9,422 nt of DNA from JBBQQK01 sp038216025 (GCA_038216025.1 JBBQQK010000040.1:1-9422), one strand, 5' to 3'. Positions 1 through 6,450 are shown, numbered from the stretch's first letter. The notes: generated by a model not told the origin, from the sequence alone. Numbers and translations are program-made.

Positions 1-804
1 CGTCCCGAAAAACTAAATCAAGTCATCTTCGAAAAGTATGTTAACAAAAGATCAACCCTAAAAGACTTATCGGAGGAATATGGCAAAAGTATCAATTGGA
101 TTAGATCAAAAATTAATGCCGCTAAAGCATTAGAAAAAGAGGTTGAGCCAGGCGGCTATGCAATGGTTGCCGATGCCACCTTCTTTGAAAGAGCATACGG
201 TTTTCTAATCTATCGAGTACCTGAGCTAAAGAAAAATATTTACTTTGCTTCGATTAGTTATGAGTCAATCTTTGAATATCAAAAAGGCAGATTTTATGTC
301 GAAAAACTCGGCTTTAAAATCAGCGCCATTACTTTAGATGGTAGGCCTGGAGTGAGAAATCTATTCAATGATATCCCAACCCAGATGTGCCATTTTCATC
401 AAAAGCAAATTGTAAGAAGATATATAACAGCCAATCCAAAACTACCAGCTAGCATTGAATTAAAGGCTATTGTCGATACTCTAACTTATGCCACTGAAGA
501 GAAATTCACATCAGAGTTCTTGGCTTGGTGTGATAAATGGGATTATTTCTTAAAAGAAAGAACGACAGACCCGATCACAAGAAGATGGAGCTATACCCAC
601 AAGAGAGTCCGATCAGCCAGGAGAAGTCTCAAAACCAACTTGCCTTTCCTGTTTACGTATCTTAAATATCCCGATTTAAAAATCCAGAAAACGACTAACT
701 CTTTAGACGGAAGTTTCAGTTTCTTAAAAGAAAAGACGAATATTCACAGAGGCATAACTAAGCAGTTAAGAGAAAAGATTATCGAACATATTTTAGGGAA
801 TTAG
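1..804 (+). CDS. Transposase, IS256/IS1249-like DDE family (5'-truncated by window edge)
   Basis: The reading frame is open from base 1, so the gene starts outside the window; 267 residues are visible, not only the part after the first ATG at 163. Residues about 17-40 (VNKRSTLKDLSEEYGKSINW) look like the helix-turn-helix that binds the element ends. The catalytic core follows: VADATFF with D58, TLDGRPGV with D113, then CHFHQ (130-134), and near the C-terminus TTNSLDGSF with D236 followed by HRG. In IS256/IS1249-type enzymes the TTN motif normally carries the third catalytic acid as Glu; here Asp occupies that place. The protein would cut and rejoin the ends of its own element. The product looks intact where visible. 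Family assignment is from motif order; the exact IS family is uncertain. Confidence 0.85.
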   Translation, partial: RPEKLNQVIFEKYVNKRSTLKDLSEEYGKSINWIRSKINAAKALEKEVEPGGYAMVADATFFERAYGFLIYRVPELKKNIYFASISYESIFEYQKGRFYVEKLGFKISAITLDGRPGVRNLFNDIPTQMCHFHQKQIVRRYITANPKLPASIELKAIVDTLTYATEEKFTSEFLAWCDKWDYFLKERTTDPITRRWSYTHKRVRSARRSLKTNLPFLFTYLKYPDLKIQKTTNSLDGSFSFLKEKTNIHRGITKQLREKIIEHILGN

Positions 805-840
805 CACCCCGATTTTGATATTAAGCCTCAAAAGTCGATT
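1..840 (+). mobile_element. Right part of an insertion sequence, right boundary approximate
   Basis: The transposase ends at 804. About 20-40 bases later a different reading frame, belonging to a secreted-protein fragment, becomes open (from 825). The stretch 805-840 begins with CACCCCGATTTTGA, which could be part of the terminal inverted repeat. The left end lies outside the window, so neither the inverted repeat nor a target-site duplication can be verified. The right boundary is placed between 815 and 845 by inference. Confidence 0.5.
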
Positions 841-1619
841 CCTTAAGTCATAATCTGACCGTGAGTCTCACTAGCAATGCCTCTAATTTCATAATTGATT
901 CACCGAATCTCATCGGTGCCTGGTCTACAGTAAAATTGCTCTCCGTGAAAGTAAGAGAAACTAGTAACAACATAGGCCCGCTCGGCAGTCCGCTCAGTGC
1001 CAACATGACTAGGACCGGTACATATAGCGGCATTAAATTACCCCTTCAGACAAACTCCAATGTCACCGAGGGAGGCAATGTTACCTTTAATTTACCGGCG
1101 AGTAGTTATTTTGCACCGATCGAAAGTGTTTACATGAATTTTTATAACAAGTATCAAGCAAATCAAACTTTCACCCATCCAGACACAGGCAGATATTATC
1201 CATGCAGTAATTGCGAAAGCAATCTTAATGTCCCATATCCATATAACACTGCTGGAGGCACCTGCTCTTCTCCTGATAACGAAAGCGGATTAAGCGGATT
1301 ATTGGCTTCCCATCATATTGTTAATTCACAATATTCTGGGCAAGTGGTTTCTCAAGTTACTACCCAAGTGATTCCCGCTAGTGCTGGAACATCGACATGC
1401 GCCAAAGAACTAACTATTTTGCCGAATTCCTCGTCCATCCCCAAGTATATTTTTAATACGATACCATATTACTTCGAAGGCGGTAAATGCTTCAGGCAGA
1501 AGTACACATACACTTACGCAGGAGTCACCAATACGATTGAGTCTAATTTTACCAGGCACACATATCTCTCTGACCAGATTACAGAAGTACCAGACAATAG
1601 AATTTGTAATTACAATTAG
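825..1619 (+). pseudogene. 3' remnant of a secreted Cys-containing protein disrupted by the insertion sequence
   Basis: The frame is open from 825 (after a TAA at 822-824) to TAG at 1617-1619. A GTG at 861 could be used as a start, but it has no Shine-Dalgarno and the protein has no signal peptide, so I read this as the C-terminal part of a longer exported protein cut by the upstream element. The sequence is rich in Ser, Thr, Asn, Gly and Tyr, is predicted mostly beta-strand, and has several cysteines, including a CSNC pair and single cysteines near the C-terminus. This suits an extracellular domain stabilised by disulfides. I do not recognise the family. The next gene starts 13 bases downstream, so the two probably formed an operon. 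It is possible that the GTG-started fragment is still translated, but it would not be exported. Confidence 0.6.
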
Positions 1620-1632
1620 CCTTAAGGAAAAA

Positions 1633-2310
1633 ATGAACATATTTATACAAAATAAAAAAATTCGTATTGCGCTTAGTAGTCTAATGATCATAGTTATATC
1701 ATCACTAGTAGTCTGCGGCGTTATCTATATTTTAAAGAAAAACGACCAAAAAAAATATTCGAATTTGCCGACGATTCAAGACAAAATCTACAGTGCCACA
1801 GAGCAACAAAAGAATTTTCAGGCGTCAGTACAATCAGACCAAGTCAAGGCAGAAGGAATTTTTTCTAATCCAGACCGATTTTCAGGTAAGGTTATTTACG
1901 GAGCAGAAATTAACTCTTCTGCATGGTCTAGAGATGTGATAAAAGCAAATGAAGACATTTACATAAAAGACAAAGACACGTGGGAGAAACAATCAGTCTC
2001 ATATATCGAACTTAATATTATTACTCATCCAAACTGGTTTCAGCTACAAGAAAGATTGGAAGACAACACGGAAAGTAATATCAAATACCTAAATTACCGT
2101 GTTATTTTCGAAAAGCCCAACCAAGAAATAACAAAGGAAATCCCCCAAGAAACCTTGGAACAGATGAGAATTACAGGCACACTCACAGTTAACAAAGAAA
2201 ATTTTCAAATAAAAAAGGCGTCTTTAAAAATGGGCGAAGACGATTCCAAACAATACTCTATCGAATTTTCACCAACTTCTGATGCTCCTAGCATCAAGAT
2301 GCCTGAATGA
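1633..2310 (+). CDS. Membrane-anchored hypothetical protein with extracytoplasmic domain
   Basis: The start is the ATG at 1633, preceded by TAAGGAAAA as ribosome binding site; the longer open frame from 1537 would overlap the upstream gene. The 225-residue product has a positively charged N-terminus, one transmembrane helix at about 12-34 and then a soluble domain of about 190 residues, presumably outside the membrane. A region near the C-terminus (MRITGTLTVNKENFQIKKAS) resembles the strand pattern of LolA/LprG-like lipoprotein folds, but this is only an impression and the function is unknown. It lies 13 bases after the disrupted secreted-protein gene and was probably co-expressed with it; insertion of the upstream element may have removed its promoter. 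It converges on the histidine kinase gene with a gap of only 17 bases. Confidence 0.75.
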   Translation: MNIFIQNKKIRIALSSLMIIVISSLVVCGVIYILKKNDQKKYSNLPTIQDKIYSATEQQKNFQASVQSDQVKAEGIFSNPDRFSGKVIYGAEINSSAWSRDVIKANEDIYIKDKDTWEKQSVSYIELNIITHPNWFQLQERLEDNTESNIKYLNYRVIFEKPNQEITKEIPQETLEQMRITGTLTVNKENFQIKKASLKMGEDDSKQYSIEFSPTSDAPSIKMPE

Positions 2311-2327
2311 TATATTTTTGAGCACTT

Positions 2328-3353
2328 TCAAGCAGACAGTTTAACTATAAACTCACTTCCCTTGCCTGGCTTACTTGAAACGGATATTTCGCCTTGATGC
2401 AGATCTACAATTTGCTTGGCAATAGATAAGCCAAGACCATAGCCATCACATTTTTCTTTGCATCTAGAGGTATCAGCCCTATAAAATCTTTTAAAGATAT
2501 ATGGCAAATCAGATGCTTTTATACCTATGCCATGATCTTTAATTTTTACAATAGCCGATTCTTTTTCTTTATAAATTTGTATTGATATTGTAGATTCTTT
2601 AGGACTGTATTTGATAGAATTTTCCATAAGTATAACAAATAATTCAATAAGACTTTGCTCTTCTCCTTGAATACTTAAATCAATGAAATCATTTTTAAAT
2701 TTAATGAGTTTTTCGTCCGCCAAGCTTTCAACTCTTTCGTAAGCCTGTGTTATTATCTCTCCTAATGAAACCTCAGAAAATTCCTTCCCCTCATCATGTT
2801 CATGCTTAGCAAGCTTTAAAAGTGCATTCGATAGCACTTCGAGTTTTTCAATTTCTTCCAAATTACTTAAAAATAGTTTCTTGGCGTTATTAATATTGAG
2901 ATTTTTATCTCTGAGGCTGACTTCAATTTCTGATCTCATGGCCGTTAAAGGTGTACGCAATTCATGAGAAGCATCAGCTGTAAATCTGTTTTGAGCTTCA
3001 ACTGCCTCTTCTATGGGTTCCATTGTCTTTCTAGCAAAAAAATAACTGCCTATTGTAGAGAGGAGAAGTATTAGTAAATTAAAATAAATCAGATTTAGCG
3101 TCAGTCTTGAATTGCTTTCAATTAATTGCTGAGATCTCAGATCTTCGATATTAAGAACTTTACCACTATTCAAATCCTTTACTGAAACATCCCGGAGTGC
3201 GCTAGCCTGCTTGCCGAGTCCCCTTCCCAATTCTGTAGATGATATTTTATATATAGAAATACTAAAACTTACACTTATAAACATAATAATAGCGACATAA
3301 AAAGCAGTAAGTTTTAAGTAGGCCGTATCAAATTTTGATTTAAATAAATTCAT
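2328..3353 (-). CDS. Sensor histidine kinase (two-component system)
   Basis: Membrane kinase of 341 residues that autophosphorylates and passes the phosphate to the regulator encoded just upstream. Two transmembrane helices at about 14-35 and 87-106 enclose a short external loop of about 50 residues, too small for a PAS or Cache domain, so sensing may involve the membrane or a partner protein. The dimerisation and phosphoacceptor motif is ASHELRTPL with His130. The ATP-binding domain has the N box MENSIKYSP (N245), G1 DHGIGI (273-278), F box FKRFYRAD (287-294) and G2 GYGLGLS (304-310). No HAMP domain of normal length is evident between TM2 and His130 (about 24 residues). The start lies 11 bases after the regulator stop, in one operon. 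All catalytic boxes are present. Signal unknown. Confidence 0.95.
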   Translation of the reverse strand: MNLFKSKFDTAYLKLTAFYVAIIMFISVSFSISIYKISSTELGRGLGKQASALRDVSVKDLNSGKVLNIEDLRSQQLIESNSRLTLNLIYFNLLILLLSTIGSYFFARKTMEPIEEAVEAQNRFTADASHELRTPLTAMRSEIEVSLRDKNLNINNAKKLFLSNLEEIEKLEVLSNALLKLAKHEHDEGKEFSEVSLGEIITQAYERVESLADEKLIKFKNDFIDLSIQGEEQSLIELFVILMENSIKYSPKESTISIQIYKEKESAIVKIKDHGIGIKASDLPYIFKRFYRADTSRCKEKCDGYGLGLSIAKQIVDLHQGEISVSSKPGKGSEFIVKLSA

Positions 3354-3364
3354 TATAATATCAA

Positions 3365-4042
3365 TCAGATTTGAATCAATTTATATCCAAATCCTCTGAT
3401 GGTTTTTATTAATTTAGTGCTTTTAGGGAATGGTTTGTCTATCTTATTCCTTAAATAACCCACGTATACTTCAACGGTATTAGGCAAAATGTCTGCGTCA
3501 TAATCCCACACATGAGATATTATATTATCTTTAGTTAGTATTCTTCCGGAATTTCTCATAAAATATTCAAGCAAGGCGAATTCTTTGCTTGAAAGGCTTA
3601 TATTCTGGCCCGACCGCTTAACTTCAAACGTTACTGTATCCAAAACCAAATCGGCAGCCTTAAATTCATTCTCATTTATCTTTTGAGGACGGCGCATCAA
3701 AGCACGAATACGAGCCAATAATTCAATAAACGCAAACGGTTTCGTTAAGTAGTCATCCGCACCAGCATTCAGCCCTTCGACTTTATCTTCAATTTTATCT
3801 TTTGCCGTCAATATGAGAATTGGGGTTTCAATCTTCTTCTTGCGTAGAGCGCTACAAATCTTAATCCCATCTATTTCAGGTAACATTCTATCAAGTATGA
3901 TCAAGTCATACTGAAACGTTAAGGCATTACCCAAACCATCGCGTCCATCGTACGATATATCAACAGCAAAAGACTCTTGCTCGAGACCTTTTTTGATTGC
4001 ATTTGCAATCTTATGATCGTCTTCTATGACTAGTATTCTCAT
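3365..4042 (-). CDS. OmpR/PhoB-family response regulator
   Basis: Transcription factor of 225 residues. The receiver domain (about 1-117) has the acidic pair D8/D9, the phosphoacceptor D51 in IILDRMLP, T79 in LILTA and K101 in LTKPF. A winged-helix DNA-binding domain follows (about 128-225), with the typical SSKEFALLEYF, VEVYVGYLRNKID and TIRGFGYKL segments. It heads the operon with the histidine kinase 11 bases downstream, the usual regulator-then-kinase order. No Shine-Dalgarno is visible before the ATG. The promoter region carries CTGATAA direct repeats with 11-base spacing, matching how this family binds DNA, so autoregulation is likely. Which member of the family it is (CusR-like, RprY-like or other) cannot be told from sequence alone. 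Confidence 0.96.
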   Translation of the reverse strand: MRILVIEDDHKIANAIKKGLEQESFAVDISYDGRDGLGNALTFQYDLIILDRMLPEIDGIKICSALRKKKIETPILILTAKDKIEDKVEGLNAGADDYLTKPFAFIELLARIRALMRRPQKINENEFKAADLVLDTVTFEVKRSGQNISLSSKEFALLEYFMRNSGRILTKDNIISHVWDYDADILPNTVEVYVGYLRNKIDKPFPKSTKLIKTIRGFGYKLIQI

Positions 4043-4080
4043 TCTATTTATATATTAACTTATTACCATTTAAACAGTAG

Positions 4081-4127
4081 CTGATAATGTTAATTATATC
4101 ACAAGGAATCTGATAAACAACTGATAA
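4081..4127. promoter_or_regulatory. Three CTGATAA direct repeats, likely response-regulator binding sites
   Basis: CTGATAA occurs at 4081-4087, 4110-4116 and 4121-4127. The last two are separated by 4 bases (ACAA), giving the 7+4+7, 11-base-period arrangement known for OmpR/PhoB-family dimers, and this pair lies across the -35 of the operon promoter. The third copy lies over the predicted transcription start. Repeats and spacing are seen directly; binding by the adjacent regulator is inference. Confidence 0.6.
4093..4120 (-). promoter_or_regulatory. Promoter of the two-component operon
   Basis: On the minus strand, TTGTTT (4115-4120), a 16-base spacer and a perfect TATAAT (4093-4098) preceded by TGA form an extended -10 promoter. 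Transcription would start near 4086, leaving a leader of about 44 bases before the regulator ATG. The -35 overlaps one of the CTGATAA repeats, so the regulator itself may act here. Confidence 0.65.
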
Positions 4128-4158
4128 AAAAAGTGCAATTTGCCTCAATGATGTAATT

Positions 4159-4399
4159 CTAATTGAGCGAGAATATCAAAGGTAAGGCTGTCTTAAAATA
4201 ATTTTCAATTTTCAAGGGATCAATCTTCCGAAAGTCGGAAAGATATATCTCGTGATGCTTACCACTTAATTTAAACCCGTTACTTTCAACATGATCATGA
4301 ATCTTTTAATATTTGGACCCTCTTCCGAAAAATGTATGTAATTTCCTTTGCCGAAGGACCAAAAAATATTTTTATCTCTTTTTTGTAATCTTTTTTCAT
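4159..4399 (-). pseudogene. GyrI-like small-molecule-binding protein, internally deleted and frameshifted
   Basis: Three short frames together spell a shrunken GyrI-like protein. From the ATG at 4399 the start reads MKKDYKKEIKIFFGPSAKEI, like the N-terminus of the roughly 200-residue GyrI-like domain proteins. A second frame, joined around 4335-4350, gives NYIHFSEEGPNIKRF. A third, after a one-base loss in the T run at 4304-4307 (A run on the coding strand), gives HDHVESNGFKLSGKHHEIYL followed by SDFRKIDPLK, the family's C-terminal signature (SEEGP, GKHHEIYLSD). About 130 codons of the middle are missing, so the protein cannot be functional. Intact relatives bind small hydrophobic ligands. 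It lies 24 bases after the 59-aa membrane gene and was probably the last gene of the flavodoxin cluster. Family recognition is from memory. Confidence 0.7.
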
Positions 4400-4423
4400 A
4401 CATATCTAAAATTAATACTTAAC

Positions 4424-4603
4424 TTATATGTATTCGGTATAGAGTTTATAGATCCCTACGATTCCGGCTATTGACCCAAGTCCTGAGAACAGAATGCCAA
4501 TCCCAGAGAAATTATCTACTCCCCATAGACTAGGTATATATCCTCCGATGTAACCGCCGAATATAGCTCCAATCATCAATATAAGTTTTGGTGGTGTATT
4601 CAT
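4424..4603 (-). CDS. Small glycine-rich membrane protein (59 aa)
   Basis: An ATG at 4603 opens 59 codons to TAA at 4424. The product starts MNTPPKLILMIGAIFGGYIG and has two hydrophobic helices (about 7-25 and 33-52) with GG and GxxxG spacing, the second ending in GLGSIAGIVGIYKLY. The layout resembles tiny two-helix membrane proteins common in Patescibacteria and, loosely, GlsB/YeaQ-type proteins. It starts 12 bases after the flavodoxin stop and is followed 24 bases later by the GyrI-like remnant, so it is probably co-transcribed. Its ribosome binding site is weak (AAAAGAAT). The clean start, hydrophobic pattern and tight spacing argue for a real gene; no function can be assigned. Confidence 0.7.
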   Translation of the reverse strand: MNTPPKLILMIGAIFGGYIGGYIPSLWGVDNFSGIGILFSGLGSIAGIVGIYKLYTEYI

Positions 4604-4615
4604 ATTCTTTTAAAA

Positions 4616-5026
4616 TTATGAAAGTTCTTTAATTATTGGATCAAGATTTTCGATCTTGATCAGTTTTCGGTTGATTGCAAAAAGCCGTCCTGGTAATTTG
4701 AAGTAGATTATCTTAGATCTGATATCTTCGGGTATTAGTTCATAGGATTTTCTGCTTTGCTCATCATCAGAAGGTGCTGCTCCTACGCCTACAATAACCA
4801 CCTTTTTATTCTTTATGTATGACCAATTTTTGACTAGAAATTTGATGAGTGGCATCTGGGCTGCGTATGTTCCCGACATGACTACGATTTGATCATAATC
4901 AGAAAGAGCGCTCCCGCCAATCTGTTTCGTTGTGAACATGCCAGCCCCAGTTTCGTGATGCAGCCAATTGGCATATTTTTTCGTAGATCCTAACAAAGTT
5001 TGATAAACAATAACTGTCTTTTTCAT
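4616..5026 (-). CDS. Short flavodoxin-domain protein
   Basis: FMN-binding electron-transfer domain of 136 residues from the ATG at 5026. The phosphate-binding loop is YQTLLGSTKKYA (8-19), of the T-x-x-G-S-T type, followed by the second flavin loop SGTYAAQMP (51-59) and VVIVGVGAAP (76-85). It resembles the small flavodoxins of the HemG / Flavodoxin_5 group, which act as protoporphyrinogen oxidases or as reductase partners; the actual substrate is unknown. A longer frame begins with GTG at 5101, overlapping the uvsE stop, but its extra 25 residues do not look like flavodoxin and a promoter-like site lies inside that stretch, so the internal ATG is preferred. No clear Shine-Dalgarno is seen. The 59-aa membrane gene follows 12 bases downstream. 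Confidence 0.88.
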   Translation of the reverse strand: MKKTVIVYQTLLGSTKKYANWLHHETGAGMFTTKQIGGSALSDYDQIVVMSGTYAAQMPLIKFLVKNWSYIKNKKVVIVGVGAAPSDDEQSRKSYELIPEDIRSKIIYFKLPGRLFAINRKLIKIENLDPIIKELS

Positions 5027-5053
5027 AGCAATATTTTCATTAATTACTTTGTA

Positions 5054-5062
5054 AGTATAGCA
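5054..5062 (-). promoter_or_regulatory. Extended -10 promoter before the flavodoxin
   Basis: On the minus strand TGCTATACT is an extended -10 element (TG-N-TATACT). A convincing -35 is absent, as is common for this promoter type. Transcription would start near 5047, about 21 bases before the ATG at 5026, which supports that start over the GTG at 5101. Confidence 0.45.
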
Positions 5063-5100
5063 GAAAAAAATATTACTCTCTATATATAAATGCTCAATCA

Positions 5101-5982
5101 CTATTTTACTTCAGGAAAAATTGATCTGATTTTCAGCAAAGATTCTTGTTTATCCTTCACCTCAAGCATAATATCCAGATCAAGCTCCTTGATCTTTTCA
5201 TAGAATTGACCGAATAGTTCCAAATCAACACTTTCAGAGTGAGCTCCTTTTCTTTTTTTAGAATCCTGATTTGAATAATGAATTTTCTGTCGAATGCCTT
5301 TCCATGTCTCCCCATATAACCGTATTATTTCATTTACACTTTTGCCATCAAAGCTTAGGTTTGAATCATGATGCAGTATGTCAAATATTGCTGGTATACC
5401 CAGTTCGCTTGATATCTCATATATCTCTTCCGCACTGAAAATTCGATCATCATTTTCCAAACATATTCTGCTTTTCATGCCTTCGGACAAACTACTAAAT
5501 CTAGTCTTAATCATATTTATTGAGTGTTTTCGATCTCCATACCCACCACCACCGTGAAGTATGATTTTATGTGAAGAATCCAATTCCATCAAATCGAGAA
5601 TCGTATTATGATATTCCAAATCATTAGCTGCATTCCGAAAAAAATTTTCGTTTGGCGTATTTAATACCGAATACTGACCCGGGTGCATCGATACACGCAT
5701 ATTATGATTTTTTATGAAATTACCAATTCGGTTAAAATCCGGTTTGAAAACATTTTTCCAACTGCCTGAATTTATAGGACTGGAACCATATGGTATTAAA
5801 TGCGAAGTAATTCTAAATAGCGTTATCTCGTGCTCTAGGTTCCACTTCAAAATCTGCTCTAAAGCAACCAAATTATCTCCTGCTACCTGCAGCATATTTT
5901 CTTCCGTGTAATTTCTAATCCGAAAAGTTTTGCTTGCTGACGGCAATAAAGTATTTACTCCAACATATCCAATTCTTATCAT
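5101..5982 (-). CDS. uvsE: UV damage endonuclease UvsE (UVDE family)
   Basis: DNA repair enzyme of 293 residues, the usual bacterial length, with a TIM-barrel fold; it nicks DNA 5' to UV photoproducts and some other lesions. All metal-binding and catalytic positions known from the Thermus enzyme can be matched: H61 in ITSHLIPYG, H100 in MHPGQYSVLN, H143 in LHGGGGYGD, E176 in CLENDD, D201 and H204 in FDILHH, K233 and H235 in RQKIHYS, H248 and E274 in MLEVKDK. K233 matches the lysine reported as modified in the Thermus protein. The enzyme therefore looks active. No Shine-Dalgarno precedes the ATG; a promoter placed so that transcription begins at about the ATG suggests a leaderless message. The flavodoxin follows directly. 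UvsE can work without the UvrABC system. Confidence 0.96.
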   Translation of the reverse strand: MIRIGYVGVNTLLPSASKTFRIRNYTEENMLQVAGDNLVALEQILKWNLEHEITLFRITSHLIPYGSSPINSGSWKNVFKPDFNRIGNFIKNHNMRVSMHPGQYSVLNTPNENFFRNAANDLEYHNTILDLMELDSSHKIILHGGGGYGDRKHSINMIKTRFSSLSEGMKSRICLENDDRIFSAEEIYEISSELGIPAIFDILHHDSNLSFDGKSVNEIIRLYGETWKGIRQKIHYSNQDSKKRKGAHSESVDLELFGQFYEKIKELDLDIMLEVKDKQESLLKIRSIFPEVK

Positions 5983-5988
5983 GATTGA

Positions 5989-6017
5989 ATAATAGATCTA
6001 TCGCTCATAACATTCAA
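5989..6017 (-). promoter_or_regulatory. Promoter of uvsE, possibly leaderless
   Basis: On the minus strand TTGAAT (6012-6017), a 17-base spacer and TATTAT (5989-5994) lie immediately upstream of the uvsE ATG at 5982. The expected start point, about 7 bases after the -10, falls on or next to the ATG, and no ribosome binding site exists between them. Confidence 0.5.
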
Positions 6018-6201
6018 AGGACGAATTCATAATTATCATTCAGATTAGACTCAAAATAATATCAAGGCATAACCCATCAACAACAAAAGTACTTTTTTAT
6101 TCTTTGTTGATTTAACCATGGATTATATAAGCAAAATAATATAATTGTTAATAGCTAGCTTTTCTAGCGAAAACTTAGCGGCAATAGAGAGGTAGAAATA
6201 A
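5995..6201. other. Intergenic region between divergent uvsE and the small plus-strand ORF
   Basis: No gene is supported here. It holds the uvsE promoter (minus), a perfect 12-base palindrome AAAAGTACTTTT (6085-6096) inside a larger imperfect hairpin (CAACAAAAG 6081-6089 with CTTTGTTG 6102-6109), a short GCTAG/CTAGC hairpin (6154-6168) and a weak plus-strand promoter candidate (TTGTTG 6104-6109, TATAAG 6126-6131). A perfect TATAAT at 6140-6145 lacks a -35. The palindrome lies between divergent transcription units and could be an operator; this is a guess. Confidence 0.4.
6186..6193 (+). promoter_or_regulatory. Shine-Dalgarno for the small plus-strand ORF
   Basis: AGAGAGGT at 6186-6193 lies 8-9 bases before the ATG at 6202. 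It is one of the better ribosome binding sites in the window and the main reason to believe a plus-strand gene existed here. Confidence 0.5.
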
Positions 6202-6396
6202 ATGTTATTCTGGATCATACTAGGATTTTGATCACTATGCATCTGCTTTGGCATTGTTGGCCTCTTGAAAAAGGACCGACAAATTCCGCTTACTATCGGT
6301 ATTACCGGCACTCTCCATGGAGATTCTAAAGTAATAATTATCTTTGGGATTGTAGTGTTGACTGTCTTCACTATCCTACCTAATTTGCCCGAATGA
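6202..6396 (+). pseudogene. Small two-helix membrane protein gene with in-frame TGA
   Basis: From the ATG at 6202 the frame reads MLFWIILGF, then TGA (6229-6231), then SLCICFGIVGLLKKDRQIPL, continuing through a second hydrophobic helix (VIIIFGIVVLTVFTIL) to TGA at 6394-6396. Without the internal stop this would be a 64-residue protein with two transmembrane helices joined by a basic loop. A good Shine-Dalgarno precedes it and a 9-bp hairpin follows 15 bases later. The internal TGA replaces what is probably a Gly or other small residue in helix 1. Likely explanations are a recent nonsense mutation (pseudogene) or a base error; TGA reassignment is unlikely because other genes here end correctly at TGA. 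It overlaps, antisense, a spurious 97-codon minus frame. No family is recognised. Confidence 0.5.
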
Positions 6397-6410
6397 TGGA
6401 CCTGTTTTCT

Positions 6411-6445
6411 AGGCATGCAGCAATCAGTTGCATGCCTTCTCTTTA
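6411..6445 (+). terminator. Hairpin between convergent small ORF and arsM
   Basis: AGGCATGCA (6411-6419) pairs perfectly with TGCATGCCT (6429-6437) around a 9-base loop. On the plus strand it is followed by TCTCTTTATCT, a modest T-rich tail; on the minus strand there is no T tract. It most likely terminates the plus-strand ORF and may slow transcription leaving arsM. Confidence 0.55.
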
Positions 6446-6450
6446 TCTAT

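Noticed and set aside
1410..1691. 93-codon minus-strand open frame opposite the secreted-protein fragment and the start of the next gene
   Set aside because: It overlaps two plus-strand reading frames with better signals and resembles no family; treated as a shadow.
2281..2327. Bidirectional terminator between the convergent 225-aa gene and histidine kinase
   Set aside because: A GATGCT/AGCATC hairpin at 2281-2295 exists but lies inside the coding sequence and lacks a T tract; no convincing terminator was found.
4304..4307. Programmed -1 frameshift in the GyrI-like gene
   Set aside because: The A run is not a canonical slippery heptamer in the right phase, and the gene has also lost its middle part, so decay is simpler.
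5027..5101. 25-residue N-terminal extension of the flavodoxin from a GTG at 5101
   Set aside because: The extension lacks flavodoxin character and a promoter-like TGCTATACT lies within it; the ATG at 5026 starts directly at the first beta strand.
6229..6231. TGA reassigned to glycine as in Gracilibacteria/SR1
   Set aside because: The histidine kinase, the response regulator and the 1633-2310 gene end at TGA at natural positions; reading through would give long antisense overlaps with neighbours.
6123..6416. 97-codon minus-strand open frame downstream of arsM
   Set aside because: It has no Shine-Dalgarno, no family resemblance and its start lies inside the hairpin at 6411-6437; the opposite strand has a better-supported ORF with ribosome site and terminator.
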